Of a DNA stretch of 64,000 nt, positions 1 through 12,137 are shown one piece after another. Position numbers and translations under genes: made by a program. How positions within the stretch are numbered: the stretch's first letter is position 1; the number at the start of each line of letters is the position of its first letter. The notes under the pieces were generated by a model, which was not told the DNA's origin, searched no databases, and saw only the letters and a list, made by a program, of their open reading frames with translations. Source of the DNA: VRUE01 sp963742535 (GTDB lineage: Bacteria > Actinomycetota > Thermoleophilia > Solirubrobacterales > 70-9); the NCBI GenBank assembly GCA_963742535.1, contig CAVUMC010000002.1, forward strand, positions 1-64,000, given 5' to 3'.

Positions 1-228
1 CTTTTCCACGGGAAAGAAGACCAAGTGGTCCCGCTCAAGACCAGTGAAGAATTCGCCGAGAAGCTGCCGAAGTGGGTCACCTTTTACGCCGTTCCTAAGG
101 CGGATCACACCCAGAGCTGGAACGTCGGTCCGTCCTTGTACGACCAGCGGCTACGGCGTTTTCTCCTGCAAAACGGCACTATTTCGACGCCACCGAGCGG
201 CCACCCGGGCCACCGGGTCAGCCCATAA
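1..228 (+). CDS. Alpha/beta-hydrolase, C-terminal fragment
   Basis: The reading frame is open from the first base to a TAA at 226-228, so only the last 75 codons are present and the start lies outside the window. The fragment reads LFHGKEDQVVP near its beginning and ADHTQSWN about 30 residues later. This spacing matches the end of the alpha/beta-hydrolase fold, where the Asp after HG and the His before T are the last two members of the catalytic triad. The HTxSW pattern recalls the ABHD13/YqkD-like serine hydrolases. The last ~18 residues look like a disordered tail. It converges on the rRNA operon. The substrate cannot be judged from this piece. Confidence 0.75.
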   Translation, partial: LFHGKEDQVVPLKTSEEFAEKLPKWVTFYAVPKADHTQSWNVGPSLYDQRLRRFLLQNGTISTPPSGHPGHRVSP

Positions 229-234
229 ACAAAT

Positions 235-261
235 CGAGCCCGACCGGCGCGGTCGGGCTCG
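235..261 (-). terminator. Terminator of the rRNA operon
   Basis: A perfect 11-bp stem (CGAGCCCGACC / GGTCGGGCTCG) with a 5-nt loop lies just beyond the 5S 3' end. On the minus strand it is followed by ATTTGTTTATG, a short U-rich run, as expected for an intrinsic terminator of the operon. It may also stop transcription of the convergent hydrolase gene. Confidence 0.8.
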
Positions 262-270
262 AAAGAAGAA

Positions 271-387
271 CCGGCGGCGACCTACTCTCCCAGGAGGTTG
301 CCCTCCAAGTACCATCGGCGCTGAGTGGCTTAACTGCTCTGTTCGGAATGGGAAGAGGTGTTTCCCTCTCGCTATGCACCACCGGAA
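271..387 (-). rRNA. rrf: 5S ribosomal RNA
   Basis: About 117 nt on the minus strand, carrying the typical 5S core CCGAACAGAGCAGTTAAGC and 3' segment GGGAGAGTAGGTCGCCGCCGG (complement at 271-291). The two ends can pair as the 5S helix I. It is last in the 16S-23S-5S operon, about 70 nt after 23S. Ends are estimated from conservation, to within a few bases. Confidence 0.93.
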
Positions 388-406
388 TTTTGCGAAACCG
401 GGCCCC

Positions 407-435
407 GGTGGAGCTTGAAAACCGCACAAGACCAA
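407..435 (-). other. 23S processing stem, 3' arm
   Basis: This 29-nt stretch downstream of 23S is complementary, with only two mismatched positions, to 3537-3565 just upstream of 23S. Pairing would loop out the whole 23S rRNA as a helix of the kind cut by RNase III. The 5' arm is the segment at 3537-3565. Confidence 0.75.
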
Positions 436-456
436 GAAGTAAGGAATTAAAATATC

Positions 457-3453
<2,997 letters not shown>

Positions 3454-3536
3454 GTGAGCGACCCGTACACACACTGTGTACAGGTCATTAAATTAATTAA
3501 TTACCCTGACAATCCGCACAAGGCGGATTCTCAATG

Positions 3537-3565
3537 TTGGTCTTGTGCAGTTTTCAAGGTCCACC
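3537..3565 (-). other. 23S processing stem, 5' arm
   Basis: Upstream of 23S on the transcript. Complementary to 407-435 downstream of 23S over about 28 nt with two mismatches, the signature of a pre-23S RNase III stem. Confidence 0.75.
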
Positions 3566-3596
3566 GAGGCGCACGCGACGACGGACTGCCGTCGGC

Positions 3597-3620
3597 GGTC
3601 TCTCAAAACTGAGCAGCGTA
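3597..3620 (-). other. 16S processing stem, 3' arm
   Basis: On the transcript this reads ACGCTGCTCAGTTTT followed by GAGAGACC. It pairs with 5380-5405 upstream of 16S almost without mismatch, giving a long helix that encloses the complete 16S rRNA. Confidence 0.75.
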
Positions 3621-3675
3621 CCCAGTGCCATAGAGACACTGGGGAGCCCGGTCGACGTTCTAGAGAAATCTCCCT

Positions 3676-5222
<1,547 letters not shown>

Positions 5223-5379
5223 GGTACTTCTTACAGAGAGCTGTCATGCCTGGCAAATTGCAAATCGCCGGGTACACATACTCGGCGACCGGCATGACGG
5301 GTAAATCAGACCACCCGGCGCGCTGGCGCACCGAGTGGATCGGGCTCAAACATTCCACAGACCAATAAGGCCTGCGGAG

Positions 5380-5405
5380 TGCACGCTGCTCAGTTTTCAA
5401 AGACC
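5380..5405 (-). other. 16S processing stem, 5' arm
   Basis: Leader segment GGTCTTTGAAAACTGAGCAG plus the next few bases on the transcript. It is complementary to 3597-3620 after 16S. Together they form the presumed RNase III substrate around pre-16S. Confidence 0.75.
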
Positions 5406-5483
5406 GCTGCGCCTATCGCGACGGGACTCGCCGCTCCAAACGCCAGGGCAAAACACCGGTTGCCTTGCCCAGAGGGACGAAGG

Positions 5484-5512
5484 AGTATAGCGCTCTCGCG
5501 GACGTTTGCCTA
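5484..5512 (-). promoter_or_regulatory. Candidate rRNA operon promoter
   Basis: The minus strand shows TATACT (5489-5484) as a good -10 element. TAGGCA (5512-5507), 17 bp upstream, matches the -35 consensus at four of six positions. The -35 overlaps the tyrS stop codon. Transcription would begin about 250 nt before mature 16S and include the processing stem. Start site not proven. Confidence 0.55.
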
Positions 5513-6679
5513 GCCCGTCTGCGCGGAAACCCGCAGGCGACGGAATCGGCGCTTCCCCGCCTGCAGCACTCTACCGTCTAGGGCGCTCGGGTCAAGGTCC
5601 AGGGTCTGAGGCGGGATTGGCTCTCCGTCGAGCTTTGCGCCGCCCTGCTTGATCAGACGGCGGGCCTCGCTGGAGCTGATTTCGAAGGCGCTGGCCATCA
5701 GTGCCGGCAGGTGCACCTCCGCCCCACCCTCGGCCAACAGCGGTCCCAGGTCGAAGTCCTCGACCTCATCGGGCGCCGCTCGCTCGACGAAGAGGCGGTT
5801 GAAATGCGCCTCAGCCGCGTCAGCCGCGGCGTCATCGTGGAAGCGCGCAACCACGCCGCGCGCCAGCGCCCGCTTCGCCTCGTTGGGCGGTCCGGCGGGT
5901 ACCTCGCTGCCGAGCACGAGCCGGAAGTACTCGGGCATCGCCTGGTCGGGCACCCGCATCGTCTTGCCGAACATCTCCTCGGCAGGCTCGGTGACCCCGA
6001 TGTAGTTGCCCAGCGACTTGCTCATCTTCCGCTCGCCGTCGGTGCCGACGAGGATCGGCATGGTCAGGATCGATTGCGGCTTTTGCCCGTAGGCGGTCTG
6101 GATGTCGCGGCCGAAGAGCAGATTGAACTTCTGGTCGGTGCCGCCGAGCTCGATGTCTGCCTCGACCGCAACCGAGTCGTAGCCCTGCAGCAGCGGATAG
6201 AGCAGCTCCAGCGCCGCGATCGGCGCCCCCGCTGCCAGCCGCTTCTGGAAGTCATCGCGCTCGATCAAGCGGGCGACGGTGGTCTGGGCCAGCAGGCCGA
6301 GCAGCTCCTCCGGTGCCATCCGCAGCCACTCGCTGTTGAAGCGCACCTCGGTGCGCTCGCGGTCCAGAACCTTGAAGGCCTGCTCCTGGTAGGTGGCCGC
6401 GTTGGCCTCGATCTCCTCGGGTGAAGGCAGCGGCCTCTGCGCCGAGCGACCGCTGGGATCGCCGACCCTGGCGGTGAAGTCGCCGACAATCAGCACCACC
6501 TGGTGGCCCGCCTGTTGGAACTCGCGCAGCTTCTCGAGCACGACCGTGTGGCCGAGGTGGATGTCGGGCGTGGTCGGGTCGATGCCGAGCTTGACCCGCA
6601 GCGGCCGGCTGGCGGCGAGCTGCTCAGCGAGCGCTCCGGCGGGCAGCACCTCAACCGCATTTCGCGTCAAATCAGCCAC
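5510..6679 (-). CDS. tyrS: Tyrosyl-tRNA synthetase, TyrZ type
   Basis: Cytoplasmic class I synthetase that charges tRNA-Tyr. The 389-residue length is normal. The HIGH-class motif is HLGH at residues 41-44, in the context IDPTTPDIHLGH typical of the TyrZ-like branch rather than the E. coli TyrS branch. KMSKS is at 218-222. The last ~65 residues form an S4 RNA-binding domain. The start is a GTG at 6679, and a TAGCAT box ends 7 nt before it, suggesting a leaderless transcript. It is divergent from the PBP gene across ~68 bp. Its stop lies inside the presumed rRNA promoter, so read-through into the rRNA operon is possible. Confidence 0.95.
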   Translation of the reverse strand: MADLTRNAVEVLPAGALAEQLAASRPLRVKLGIDPTTPDIHLGHTVVLEKLREFQQAGHQVVLIVGDFTARVGDPSGRSAQRPLPSPEEIEANAATYQEQAFKVLDRERTEVRFNSEWLRMAPEELLGLLAQTTVARLIERDDFQKRLAAGAPIAALELLYPLLQGYDSVAVEADIELGGTDQKFNLLFGRDIQTAYGQKPQSILTMPILVGTDGERKMSKSLGNYIGVTEPAEEMFGKTMRVPDQAMPEYFRLVLGSEVPAGPPNEAKRALARGVVARFHDDAAADAAEAHFNRLFVERAAPDEVEDFDLGPLLAEGGAEVHLPALMASAFEISSSEARRLIKQGGAKLDGEPIPPQTLDLDPSALDGRVLQAGKRRFRRLRVSAQTG

Positions 6680-6686
6680 GGCGGCA

Positions 6687-6692
6687 ATGCTA
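6687..6692 (-). promoter_or_regulatory. -10 box for leaderless tyrS
   Basis: TAGCAT on the minus strand, followed by 7 nt and then the GTG start of tyrS. No ribosome-binding site fits between. This geometry is typical of actinobacterial leaderless genes. Confidence 0.5.
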
Positions 6693-6696
6693 GACT
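6691..6696 (+). promoter_or_regulatory. Candidate -10 box of the PBP gene
   Basis: TAGACT on the plus strand, overlapping the divergent tyrS -10 box by two bases and about 50 nt before the PBP start codon. No clear -35 element. Divergent, overlapping promoters would couple the two genes. Confidence 0.3.
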
Positions 6697-6747
6697 GCCG
6701 CCTCCACTCGGCGGGCCCAGACGTCCACCGAGTCGTGAGCCTTCTTG

Positions 6748-9015
6748 ATGCCGTCCCTAGGACTAAAGCTCCCCCGCCGGGGTGGCAGCACTACGCCGCC
6801 GGCCCCGCCGGCCTCGCCGACGGACAAGCGCAGCAGGCCGCGCTTGAAGAAGCTGCGCATCCTCTTCGTCCTGCTTGGCCTTGCCGTTCTCGCCGTTGTT
6901 TCGATGGTCTTCGGAATGATGGCCGCGGTCTCCCAGGACCTGCCGGCGATCTACAACTTCTCCCAATACAAGGCATCGAAGAACAGCGAGGTCTTCGATG
7001 CCTCGGGTGAACCGATCGGCACCCTGACCAGCGACCAAAACAAGATCCTGCTGACCTCGAGCCAGATCTCGCCGAACATGAAGAACGCCGTGGTCGCGAT
7101 CGAGGACTCGCGTTTCTACGAACACAACGGCGTCGACTTCCAGGGCATCGCCCGCGCCCTGATCAAGGACATCCTCAGCCAGAGCGCCGCCCAGGGCGCA
7201 TCGACGATCACCGAGCAGTTCGTCAAGAACGCGCTCGAAGCGCAGGGAAGCCGAACGCTCTTCCAGAAGTTCCGCGAGGCGGCGCTCGCCTACAGGCTCG
7301 AGCGCCACTGGACCAAGGACGAAATCCTCACCCAGTACCTCAACACGATCTATTTCGGCGAGGGTGCTTACGGAATCGAGGCCGCCGCCCGCACCTACTT
7401 CGGCGCCGCCCATCCCAATTGCGGCACGCCGAGCGAGCCCTGCGCCTCCGTGCTCGAGCCCTGGGAGGCGGCGACGCTGGCAGCGATCATCGCCTCGCCC
7501 TCAGGCTACGACCCCAAGATCTACCCCGAAAACTCCCTCGCCCGGCGCAATTTGGTGCTGGAAAAGATGTATGAACAGGAATACATAACCCGTGAGCAGT
7601 TCGAGGAAGGACGGCAGCAGGCGCTGCCCTCACCGACCGACATCAAACCGCCCACGCTCGACTCCAGGGCCCCCTACTTCACAGCCTGGCTGCGGCAGCA
7701 GCTGGTCGAACGCTACGGCGCCGCCAAGGCCTTCTTCGGCGGCCTGAAAGTGAAGTCGACACTGGACCTGCGCCTGCAGGGCGCCGCCGAAGAAGCGGTC
7801 AACTCTTACTTGGGCTACTCCCCCGCCACCGCCTCGGTCGTCGTGCTCGAAAACAAAAACGCTGGCGTCAAGGCGATGGTCGGCGGTCCCAACTTCGAAA
7901 CCAAGCCCTTCAACCTCGCCACCCAGGGGCATCGCCAGCCGGGCTCCTCGATCAAGCCCTTCACCTTGATCACGGCGCTGAAAGAGGGCATATCTCCCTA
8001 CACGACCTTCGAATCGGCACCGCAGTACATCCACTACGGCAAGAACGGGCAGGAAACCTTCGAAGTCAACAACGACGAGGACTCTTACCTGGGCAGCTGC
8101 GACATCGTCTGTGCCACCACCTACTCGGACAACTCGATCTACGCCCAGCTCGGCCTCGAAGCACTGAAGGGGAAGACGATCCAGGATCGCACCCATTCGA
8201 TCGCCCGCACGATCCACAAAATGGGCTACGACGACCCGATCTCGACCAATCCCTCAATGGTCCTCGGCGGCCTTGAATTGGGCGTGACTCCGCTGGGTTG
8301 GACCTACGCCTACACGACGCTGGCCAACAACGGCGACCGCGTCAGCGGCACGCTGGCGCCGCGCCCCGGCGACAGCCCCGTCGCCTATACCCAGGTGACC
8401 GACCAGGATGGGCACACGATCAAGGACGGCGACAACGACTCAACCCACAAACAGGTCATCCCCGAAGGTGTCGCCGAAGAAGCCAAGAGCATCCTCGAAA
8501 CCGTGGTCAGCCAGGGCACCGGCACCAACGCCGACGTCGGTGCGTCCGGACAGTGGGGCAAGACCGGCACGACTGAGAACAACGGCGACGCCTGGTTCTG
8601 CGGCGCGACCGAAGAAGTGACCGCCTGCGTCTGGGTCGGCTACGCCGACACCACCACGCCGATGACCACTCTCTACAACGGCGGCCCGGTAATGGGCGGC
8701 ACCTTCCCCGCCCTGATCTGGGCCAGCGTGATCTCCGCCTGGGAAGACATCAAGGCCGAACGGGCGGCGGAAGCCAAGGAAAAGAAGCGCGACCGCGGCT
8801 CCTCCTCGTCATCGTCCTCCTCCGATGAATCGGGCTCCACCTACACGGCGCCTGAATCGAGCGGCGAAAGCGAAACGGCGCCCGAACCCGAAGTGAGTGA
8901 ACCGAGCGAAGAACCAGCGCCCGAAGAAGAAACTCCGGAAGCGGCCGAACCCGCTGAACCCGCTGAAACGGAACCAGCAGCACCGTCCAGTGGCGGTGGC
9001 GTCACCGCGGGTTAA
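6748..9015 (+). CDS. Class A penicillin-binding protein (transglycosylase/transpeptidase)
   Basis: Bifunctional peptidoglycan synthase, 755 residues, anchored in the membrane by one segment at about 36-62. The GT51 transglycosylase domain shows EDSRFYEHNG at 119-128 and GASTITEQ near 150. The transpeptidase domain has SSIK (400-403, catalytic Ser400 and Lys403), SDN (460-462) and KTG (605-607), so all three penicillin-binding motifs are intact. The last ~85 residues are a low-complexity tail rich in Ser, Glu and Pro, probably extracellular and disordered. Start: the ATG at 6748; a TTG directly before it is also in frame. Its TAA and the TAA of the convergent mpg gene overlap in one TTAA palindrome. 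Confidence 0.93.
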   Translation: MPSLGLKLPRRGGSTTPPAPPASPTDKRSRPRLKKLRILFVLLGLAVLAVVSMVFGMMAAVSQDLPAIYNFSQYKASKNSEVFDASGEPIGTLTSDQNKILLTSSQISPNMKNAVVAIEDSRFYEHNGVDFQGIARALIKDILSQSAAQGASTITEQFVKNALEAQGSRTLFQKFREAALAYRLERHWTKDEILTQYLNTIYFGEGAYGIEAAARTYFGAAHPNCGTPSEPCASVLEPWEAATLAAIIASPSGYDPKIYPENSLARRNLVLEKMYEQEYITREQFEEGRQQALPSPTDIKPPTLDSRAPYFTAWLRQQLVERYGAAKAFFGGLKVKSTLDLRLQGAAEEAVNSYLGYSPATASVVVLENKNAGVKAMVGGPNFETKPFNLATQGHRQPGSSIKPFTLITALKEGISPYTTFESAPQYIHYGKNGQETFEVNNDEDSYLGSCDIVCATTYSDNSIYAQLGLEALKGKTIQDRTHSIARTIHKMGYDDPISTNPSMVLGGLELGVTPLGWTYAYTTLANNGDRVSGTLAPRPGDSPVAYTQVTDQDGHTIKDGDNDSTHKQVIPEGVAEEAKSILETVVSQGTGTNADVGASGQWGKTGTTENNGDAWFCGATEEVTACVWVGYADTTTPMTTLYNGGPVMGGTFPALIWASVISAWEDIKAERAAEAKEKKRDRGSSSSSSSSDESGSTYTAPESSGESETAPEPEVSEPSEEPAPEEETPEAAEPAEPAETEPAAPSSGGGVTAG

Positions 9016-9617
9016 GCGGCCAGCTCAGAGCCGAGGACGCGAGACGTTGGGATTGCCCGAAGCGCAGAAGCGCCACGGGCGCTCGACCGCCTTTGTGATT
9101 CCAATCCGGGGCCCGTGACCACCTCCTCGCGCCAATCATCGGCCGAAGGCAGGAGCAGGAAGGGATCGCGCGCCAGGTCTTTGTCGTTCTGATCGAGACC
9201 GATGGCGAGCGCCTCGGTCAGCTTGCCCGGGCCCGAGCAGAGGTCGCGGTCCGGGCGATCGCCGCGACGGGCTCGCATCTCTTCGATTCCCAGCGTCGGT
9301 TCGAGCGCCCGAATCAGCACCGCCGCCGCCTCGCCCTCCGGTTCGGCAACGAAGTTGAGCAGGCTGTGGATGCCGTAGGAGAGATAGACATAGGAGCGGC
9401 CGGGCGGGCCAAAGAGGACCGCGGTGCGATCGGTGAGGCCGACGTAGGCGTGGCAAGCAGGATCGTCGCGCTCGTAGCTCTCGGTCTCGACAATGACTCC
9501 GCCGCAGCCGGCGAAGAAGAGCCGGCAGCCGATCAACTCACGGGCGACTTGGTGAACCGAGCGGTCGAAGAAGGCGACGCCGAGGCGCTCGCCGCTCGCC
9601 AGCTCGGCGTTGCTCAC
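9012..9617 (-). CDS. mpg: DNA-3-methyladenine glycosylase (MPG/AAG family)
   Basis: Base-excision repair enzyme that removes alkylated purines. The 201 residues carry the family hallmarks in order: VETESY (about 43-48; its first Glu corresponds to the catalytic Glu of human AAG), H-AYVGLTDRT, FGPPGRSYVYLSYG, and VLIRALEP followed by GPGKLT. GTG start at 9617; its bases overlap the argH TGA as GTGA, so translation is probably coupled to argH. It is the last gene of the ilvE-cimA-degT-argH chain, an unexpected place for a repair enzyme. Confidence 0.9.
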   Translation of the reverse strand: MSNAELASGERLGVAFFDRSVHQVARELIGCRLFFAGCGGVIVETESYERDDPACHAYVGLTDRTAVLFGPPGRSYVYLSYGIHSLLNFVAEPEGEAAAVLIRALEPTLGIEEMRARRGDRPDRDLCSGPGKLTEALAIGLDQNDKDLARDPFLLLPSADDWREEVVTGPGLESQRRSSARGASALRAIPTSRVLGSELAA

Positions 9618-11005
9618 GATCGCTCTTCGTCGACCCTCGCCCGGACCGCGGCGAGGGTCTCCTGCGCCTCGTCGATTTGGGCGGCAAGCGGAACCGAACC
9701 GGTGCCGCCGGCGATCCGCTTTGACTCGAGCCAGCTGCTGCGCCGCAGGACCTCGTAGAAGGAGTCGTCGAGATGCTCGGAGCGTGCCCGCAGCTCCTCC
9801 TCGTTCAGTTCGGAGAGCGACTTGTTCTGCTCGACCGCATCGCGGACCAAGCCGCCGACGATGCCGTGTGCCTCGCGGAAGGGCACGCCGCGGCGGACCA
9901 GAAGATCAGCGACCTCGGTAGCGGCGAGCATCTCGTCACCGGAGGCCGCCTCGAGCCGCTCGCGGTCGAATTGGATGCCAGCCAGCATTCCCTCGCTGGC
10001 GTCGAGGCAGGACTCGAGCGTGTCGATCGAGTCGAAGAGCGGCTCCTTGTCCTCCTGCATGTCCTTGCCGTAGGTCAGTGGCAGGGCGTGCATGGTCCCC
10101 AACAGGGAGCCAAAGCTGGCGGCGACACGGGGGCTCTTGGCGCGCAAAAGCTCGGCCGAATCGGGGTTGACCTTCTGCGGCATGATGCTCGACCCCGAAG
10201 AGAAGGACTCGTCCAGCTCGCAGAAGCCGAACTCGGTGCTCGACCAGATGACGATTTCCGAGCCCAAGCGCGAGAGGTGCATCGCGCAGGTCGAGGCGGC
10301 AGCGAGGTAGTCAAGAACGAAGTCGCGGTTGGAGGAGCCATCGATCGAGTTGTGGCTGATGTGCTCGAAGCCGAGATCATCGGCGACGGCGCGGCGGTCG
10401 ATATCCCAGTTGACGCCCGCCAGCGCGCCGGAGCCGAGCGGCATTACCGAAGCGCTGTCGAGGGCGAACTGGAAGCGCAGCACGTCGCGGGCGAGCATCC
10501 AGAAGTAGGCGAGCAGGTGGTGACCGAGGTAGACCGGCTGGGCCCGCTGCAGGTGGGTGTAGCCGGGCATCGGCCAATCGCGGTGGCGCTCGGCCAGCTC
10601 CAGCAGCCGCGCCATCGTCGCCCCGGCGAGCTCGATCGCCCGCAGCGAGTGCGCTTGCACCACCATCGCCACGTCGGTGGCGACCTGGTCGTTGCGCGAG
10701 CGGCCGGTGTGGAGCTTGCCGGCCAGCGGGCCGATCTCATCGCCGAGCAGGCGCTCGACCGCCATGTGGATGTCCTCGTCGGAGTCCTCGAATTCGAAGC
10801 CGTGGGTGCCGATGCGGGCGCGGACGCGCTCCAGGCCAGCGTCGATCTGCTCCAGCTCCTCCTCTTCGAGGACGCCGATCCCGCGCAGTCCGCGGGCGTG
10901 CGCCTGCGACTGGTCGATGTCGTAGGGCGCCAGCCGCCAATCGAACTCGATCGAGCGGTTGATCCGCCAGAAGCGGGGGTCTGGGTCTTTGCGGAAACGA
11001 GACAT
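9614..11005 (-). CDS. argH: Argininosuccinate lyase
   Basis: Last step of arginine synthesis: splits argininosuccinate into arginine and fumarate. The 463 residues match the fumarase/aspartase superfamily: TGRSRNDQ at 100-107, THLQRAQP at 150-157 with the catalytic His151, and the flexible signature loop GSSIMPQKVN at 271-280 with its catalytic Ser. I chose the ATG at 11005, which overlaps the degT stop as TGATG. An upstream in-frame ATG would run into degT and add residues without family support. No other arginine gene is in the window. Confidence 0.95.
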   Translation of the reverse strand: MSRFRKDPDPRFWRINRSIEFDWRLAPYDIDQSQAHARGLRGIGVLEEEELEQIDAGLERVRARIGTHGFEFEDSDEDIHMAVERLLGDEIGPLAGKLHTGRSRNDQVATDVAMVVQAHSLRAIELAGATMARLLELAERHRDWPMPGYTHLQRAQPVYLGHHLLAYFWMLARDVLRFQFALDSASVMPLGSGALAGVNWDIDRRAVADDLGFEHISHNSIDGSSNRDFVLDYLAAASTCAMHLSRLGSEIVIWSSTEFGFCELDESFSSGSSIMPQKVNPDSAELLRAKSPRVAASFGSLLGTMHALPLTYGKDMQEDKEPLFDSIDTLESCLDASEGMLAGIQFDRERLEAASGDEMLAATEVADLLVRRGVPFREAHGIVGGLVRDAVEQNKSLSELNEEELRARSEHLDDSFYEVLRRSSWLESKRIAGGTGSVPLAAQIDEAQETLAAVRARVDEERS

Positions 11006-12135
11006 CAGGCGATGGATTCGGCGAGAGCCTCGCACACCCTGGTTACCTGGGTATCGCTCATCGCCGGGAAGAAGGGCAGGGCGAGCGAGCGGGCCGAAGC
11101 GTCTTCGGCTATCGGGAACTGTCCCTCGCGATAGCCGAGCTCGCGCAGGTGGGGAAAGAGGTGAATACAGGGCAGGTAGGCCTTACTGGCGACGCCGCGC
11201 TCGGCAAGGCGGGCGATCGTCGTGTCACGGTCGACCGACGGGTCGAGCTTGACCGTGTAGACGAACCAGCTGCGCCGCTCGGCGCCGCAGCTGGCGATCG
11301 CCGTTTCGACGCCATCGAGAGCGGCGAGGCCTTCCACGTAGAGCGCGGCCACGCGGTCACGATCGGCGAGCAACTGATCAAGCCGCTCGACCTGGGCGAC
11401 GCCGATCGCCGCAGCGACATCGGAGAGGCGGTAGTTGAAGCCGAGCCCACCGTGATCGAGCCAGCCCATGTCGACGGCGCGGCCCTGGTTGCGCTCGCTG
11501 CGCAGGCGGGCGGCGACCTCGGCGTTCGGAGGAATGAGCATGCCCCCCTCCCCCGTCGTCAGCTGCTTGTTGGCGTAGAAGGCGAAGGTGGCGAGGTTGC
11601 CACGGGCACCGACCTTCGTGCCCTGAGAGTCGACTGCCCCCAATGCCTCGCAGGCGTCCTCGAGCAGGCCAAGGCCGTGTCGGGCGGCGAGCTTCTCCAG
11701 CTCGTCCATCGCGGCGGGATAGCCGAAGATGTGGACCGGGAGGATGCCGACCGTGCGCTCACCGACCGCGGCGGTCGCGGCATCGGGATCGAGGTTGAGC
11801 GTGAACGGGTCGACGTCGCAGAAGACCGGCCGCACCCCCTCATAGAGCAGGCAATTGGCGGAGGCGACGAAGCTGAAGGGACTGGTCAAGACCTCGTCCC
11901 CGGCGCTCCAGCCGAGCGCCCGCACGCCGAGGTGGAGCCCGGCGGTGCCGCTGGAGACCGCGACTGCGTCCTCGACCCCCAGCCACTCGGCGAAGACGCG
12001 CTCAAACCGCTCGCCCATCGGCCCCAGCGAGAGCCGCCCCGAGCCCAGCACCTCAGCCACGAGCTCCTGCTCCCGCGCCCCGATCTCAGGCTTCGCAAGC
12101 GGAATCTCAGTCGACGGGCCGTTTTCGTGTCGCAT
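11005..12135 (-). CDS. DegT/DnrJ/EryC1/StrS-family aminotransferase
   Basis: PLP-dependent enzyme of the sugar-aminotransferase family, which usually converts nucleotide-linked keto-sugars to amino sugars. 376 residues. The expected elements are SSGTAGLHLG (61-70), LLEDACEALG with the cofactor Asp (157-166), and FYANKQLTTGEGG with the PLP lysine Lys190. The ATG at 12135 follows the cimA stop by 2 nt, and the stop overlaps argH as TGATG, so it is embedded in an amino-acid operon. No sugar-nucleotide genes are adjacent. The substrate is therefore open: an amino sugar, or an unusual amino-acid role. Confidence 0.85.
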   Translation of the reverse strand: MRHENGPSTEIPLAKPEIGAREQELVAEVLGSGRLSLGPMGERFERVFAEWLGVEDAVAVSSGTAGLHLGVRALGWSAGDEVLTSPFSFVASANCLLYEGVRPVFCDVDPFTLNLDPDAATAAVGERTVGILPVHIFGYPAAMDELEKLAARHGLGLLEDACEALGAVDSQGTKVGARGNLATFAFYANKQLTTGEGGMLIPPNAEVAARLRSERNQGRAVDMGWLDHGGLGFNYRLSDVAAAIGVAQVERLDQLLADRDRVAALYVEGLAALDGVETAIASCGAERRSWFVYTVKLDPSVDRDTTIARLAERGVASKAYLPCIHLFPHLRELGYREGQFPIAEDASARSLALPFFPAMSDTQVTRVCEALAESIA

Positions 12136-12137
12136 CG

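Larger units (their letters stand above)
3454..3675 (-). other. 16S-23S internal transcribed spacer, no tRNA
   Basis: A spacer of about 220 nt. It holds the 3' arm of the 16S processing stem (3597-3620), the 5' arm of the 23S stem (3537-3565) and an A/T-rich patch near 3488-3503. I looked for tRNA-Ile or tRNA-Ala (a T-loop GGTTCRA and a CCA-side acceptor) and found none. Confidence 0.8.

Noticed and set aside
3454..3675. tRNA-Ile or tRNA-Ala in the 16S-23S spacer
   Set aside because: No T-loop GGTTCRA or matching acceptor arm on either strand.
6680..6747. T-box element before tyrS
   Set aside because: The gap is under 70 bp and the tyrS transcript appears leaderless.
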